This document shows, one piece after another, positions 6,503 through 7,164 of a stretch of 7,164 nucleotides of DNA. Below the pieces are notes generated by a model, which did no database searches, had not been told where the DNA came from, and saw only the letters and a program-made list of their open reading frames with translations. The first letter of the stretch is position 1; every line of letters begins with the position of its first letter. This DNA is from an uncultured Mollicutes bacterium (GTDB taxonomy: Bacteria; Bacillota_I; Bacilli_A; RFN20; CAG-826). The position numbers and the translations under genes were made by a program. Where the stretch lies: NCBI GenBank assembly GCA_937893635.1, contig CALBGF010000264.1, forward strand, positions 1 through 7,164. The letters are read 5' to 3'.

Positions 6503-6517
6503 GTAGTTTTTTACTAC
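6503..6517 (-). promoter_or_regulatory. Palindrome GTAGT-TTTTT-ACTAC upstream of the ATPase-TOPRIM operon
   Basis: The two 5-bp arms equal those of the GTAGT/ACTAC site at 1026-1037, but the centre is 5 bp rather than 2. It also has TTTG before and ATTTTT after it, like the other sites. It lies 48 bp upstream of the ATG at 6455 and downstream of the likely promoter, so it may be an operator in the leader. Only one copy is present here. A terminator is unlikely because the stem is short and no minus-strand gene precedes it. Confidence 0.4.
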
Positions 6518-6552
6518 ATTTTTCAAAATAAAAAACCAATTTATACTATATT

Positions 6553-6582
6553 ATTATGCAAATTCTAAAAAATAATTCACAA
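6553..6582 (-). promoter_or_regulatory. Possible promoter of the ATPase-TOPRIM operon
   Basis: On the minus strand TTGTGA (6582-6577) is separated by 18 bp from CATAAT (6558-6553). Transcription would begin near 6546 and give a leader of about 90 nt carrying the GTAGT/ACTAC palindrome. Other -10-like sequences nearby (TATAGT at 6550-6545, TATAAA at 6545-6540) lack good -35 partners. In DNA this AT-rich such matches arise easily by chance. Confidence 0.4.
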
Positions 6583-6610
6583 AAGCATTTTTTTATTACA
6601 TAGTGGATAT

Positions 6611-6803
6611 TTAAAAATCCAATAAACGAAAACTTTTCTTTTTAGCATCTTCATATGATACTAAATATGTTGTAAGTTTAAACCATTATCCTTTTCATAT
6701 CTATTAATAGCCAAAGCAAATTTATACAATCGCGTGCATTATCATGATTAAATTCACCATTTTCTTTAATTAAACATTTTGGTAACACACGAAAACAATT
6801 ATA
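6611..6803 (-). pseudogene. Possible decayed reading frame, three frames joined by two shifts
   Basis: Three overlapping minus-strand frames give coding-like peptides that join into one chain: 6803-6678 (CLIKENGEFNHDNARDCI part), 6738-6661 (KFALAINRYEKDNGLN part) and 6685-6611 (TTYLVSYEDAKKKSFRLLDF, then TAA). The composition, rich in charged residues and with no stop inside the chosen pieces, resembles protein rather than random AT-rich DNA. Two frameshifts would be needed, and no start codon with an RBS is seen. The family is not recognised. The alternative is chance open frames in a 438-bp gene-free interval. Confidence 0.3.
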
Positions 6804-6857
6804 TTAAAAGATAAATAAAATGTTTTTTTAAAATACACAAATTTGCTATATCTAGAT

Positions 6858-6887
6858 TATAATAATCGTAATTAAGTAAAGGCGGTG
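6858..6887 (+). promoter_or_regulatory. -10 box and ribosome site of the 6894 gene
   Basis: TATAAT at 6858-6863 is a perfect -10 hexamer; the only -35-like sequence at a workable distance is TACACA (6834-6839, 18 bp), which is poor. AAAGGCGGTG at 6878-6887 is a good Shine-Dalgarno sequence six bases before the ATG. If the -10 box is used, the leader is only about 25 nt. Confidence 0.5.
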
Positions 6888-6893
6888 TATATT

Positions 6894-7164
6894 ATGTTTG
6901 GTAGAAACTATGAATTACAAGAAATTGAAACACTATATAATTCTAACAAATTTGAGTTCCTAGTACTATATGGTCGTCAAAGAATAGGAAAAACCGCTTT
7001 GCTTACAGATTTTGCTAAGAAGCACAATTGTTTTTACTTTTTGGTGCAAGAAAAAAATACAATTTTATCTATAAAAGAGTTTACAACTTTAATAAAAGAT
7101 TATTTTAATATGGAGTATATGCCATCCGCTAACGATTGTGCAGAGGTTATAGCAATTCTTAACG
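6894..7164 (+). CDS. ATPase_2-type P-loop ATPase, N-terminal 90 residues only
   Basis: The ATG at 6894 opens a frame that runs to the window end without a stop, so about four fifths of the protein is missing if it has the usual 450-470 residues. FGRNYELQEIE is the family's N-terminal box, and Walker A reads GRQRIGKT at residues 27-34. Both align with FIGRTEEIKKL and GRRRVGKS of the protein at 1159-2538, including the NSN(K/E)F segment between them, so the two are paralogues. The start is fixed by the AAAGGCGGTG ribosome site. The gene points away from the ATPase-TOPRIM operon, with 438 bp between them. A C-terminal DUF234 nuclease-like domain is expected by analogy but not seen. Function unknown. 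Confidence 0.87.
   Translation, partial: MFGRNYELQEIETLYNSNKFEFLVLYGRQRIGKTALLTDFAKKHNCFYFLVQEKNTILSIKEFTTLIKDYFNMEYMPSANDCAEVIAILN

Noticed and set aside
6503..6517. GTAGT-T5-ACTAC as an intrinsic terminator
   Set aside because: Five-bp AT-rich stem, T runs on both sides, and no upstream gene on the minus strand nor a plus-strand gene ending here.
1..7164. Genetic code 4 (TGA as tryptophan)
   Set aside because: No gene needs TGA read-through; the tryptophans seen are TGG and the genes end normally, so the standard code is sufficient.

Overview
The window is very AT-rich DNA (by eye roughly a quarter G+C) with bacterial Shine-Dalgarno sites (AAAGGAGA, AAAGGCGGTG) and TATAAT boxes. No coding frame contains an in-frame TGA and the few tryptophans are TGG, so the standard bacterial code fits. 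Together with the protein families, this suggests a low-GC Firmicutes/Bacilli-type bacterium, possibly near the Erysipelotrichia, Acholeplasma or uncultured gut-Mollicute groups. There is no rRNA, tRNA or core housekeeping gene to refine this. The content looks like an accessory or defence-type island.

Layout: (1) positions 1-933, minus strand, is a 3'-truncated AAA_14/DUF4143-type ATPase; (2) 934-1158 is a divergent intergenic region with paired palindromic repeats facing gene 1 and a good promoter facing gene 2; (3) 1159-2538, plus, is an ATPase_2/DUF234-type ATPase with an intact-looking PD-(D/E)xK nuclease motif at its C-terminus; (4) 2566-3876, minus, convergent with the previous gene, is a full-length paralogue of gene 1, again with paired palindromes upstream; (5) 4013-4312 holds a minus-strand terminator-like hairpin and about 260 bp of non-coding DNA with short repeats; (6) 4313-5011 and 5004-6455, both minus and overlapping by 8 bp, form a two-gene operon of an ABC/SMC-like (AAA_15/AAA_21) ATPase followed by a small protein with a TOPRIM-like fold signature; (7) 6456-6893 holds the operon's promoter region, another GTAGT/ACTAC palindrome, a probably decayed reading frame, and the promoter and RBS of the next gene; (8) 6894 to the window end, plus, is the start of a second ATPase_2-type gene.

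Five of the six genes are P-loop ATPases from three different families. The two most interesting items are as follows. First, the ATPase-TOPRIM pair is the arrangement used by several anti-phage systems (PARIS AriA/AriB, RloA/RloB, and in fused form OLD/Gabija GajA) and is a candidate defence module of uncertain subtype. Second, both AAA_14/DUF4143 paralogues have the same upstream layout: two GTAG-N4-CTAC palindromes 74-76 bp apart, the near one 16-17 bp before the start codon, with a -10-like box 10-11 bp beyond it. This looks like a conserved two-operator control region. A variant palindrome lies upstream of the ATPase-TOPRIM operon, which raises the possibility of shared regulation. Functions beyond the ATPase, nuclease-like and TOPRIM-like folds are inference.
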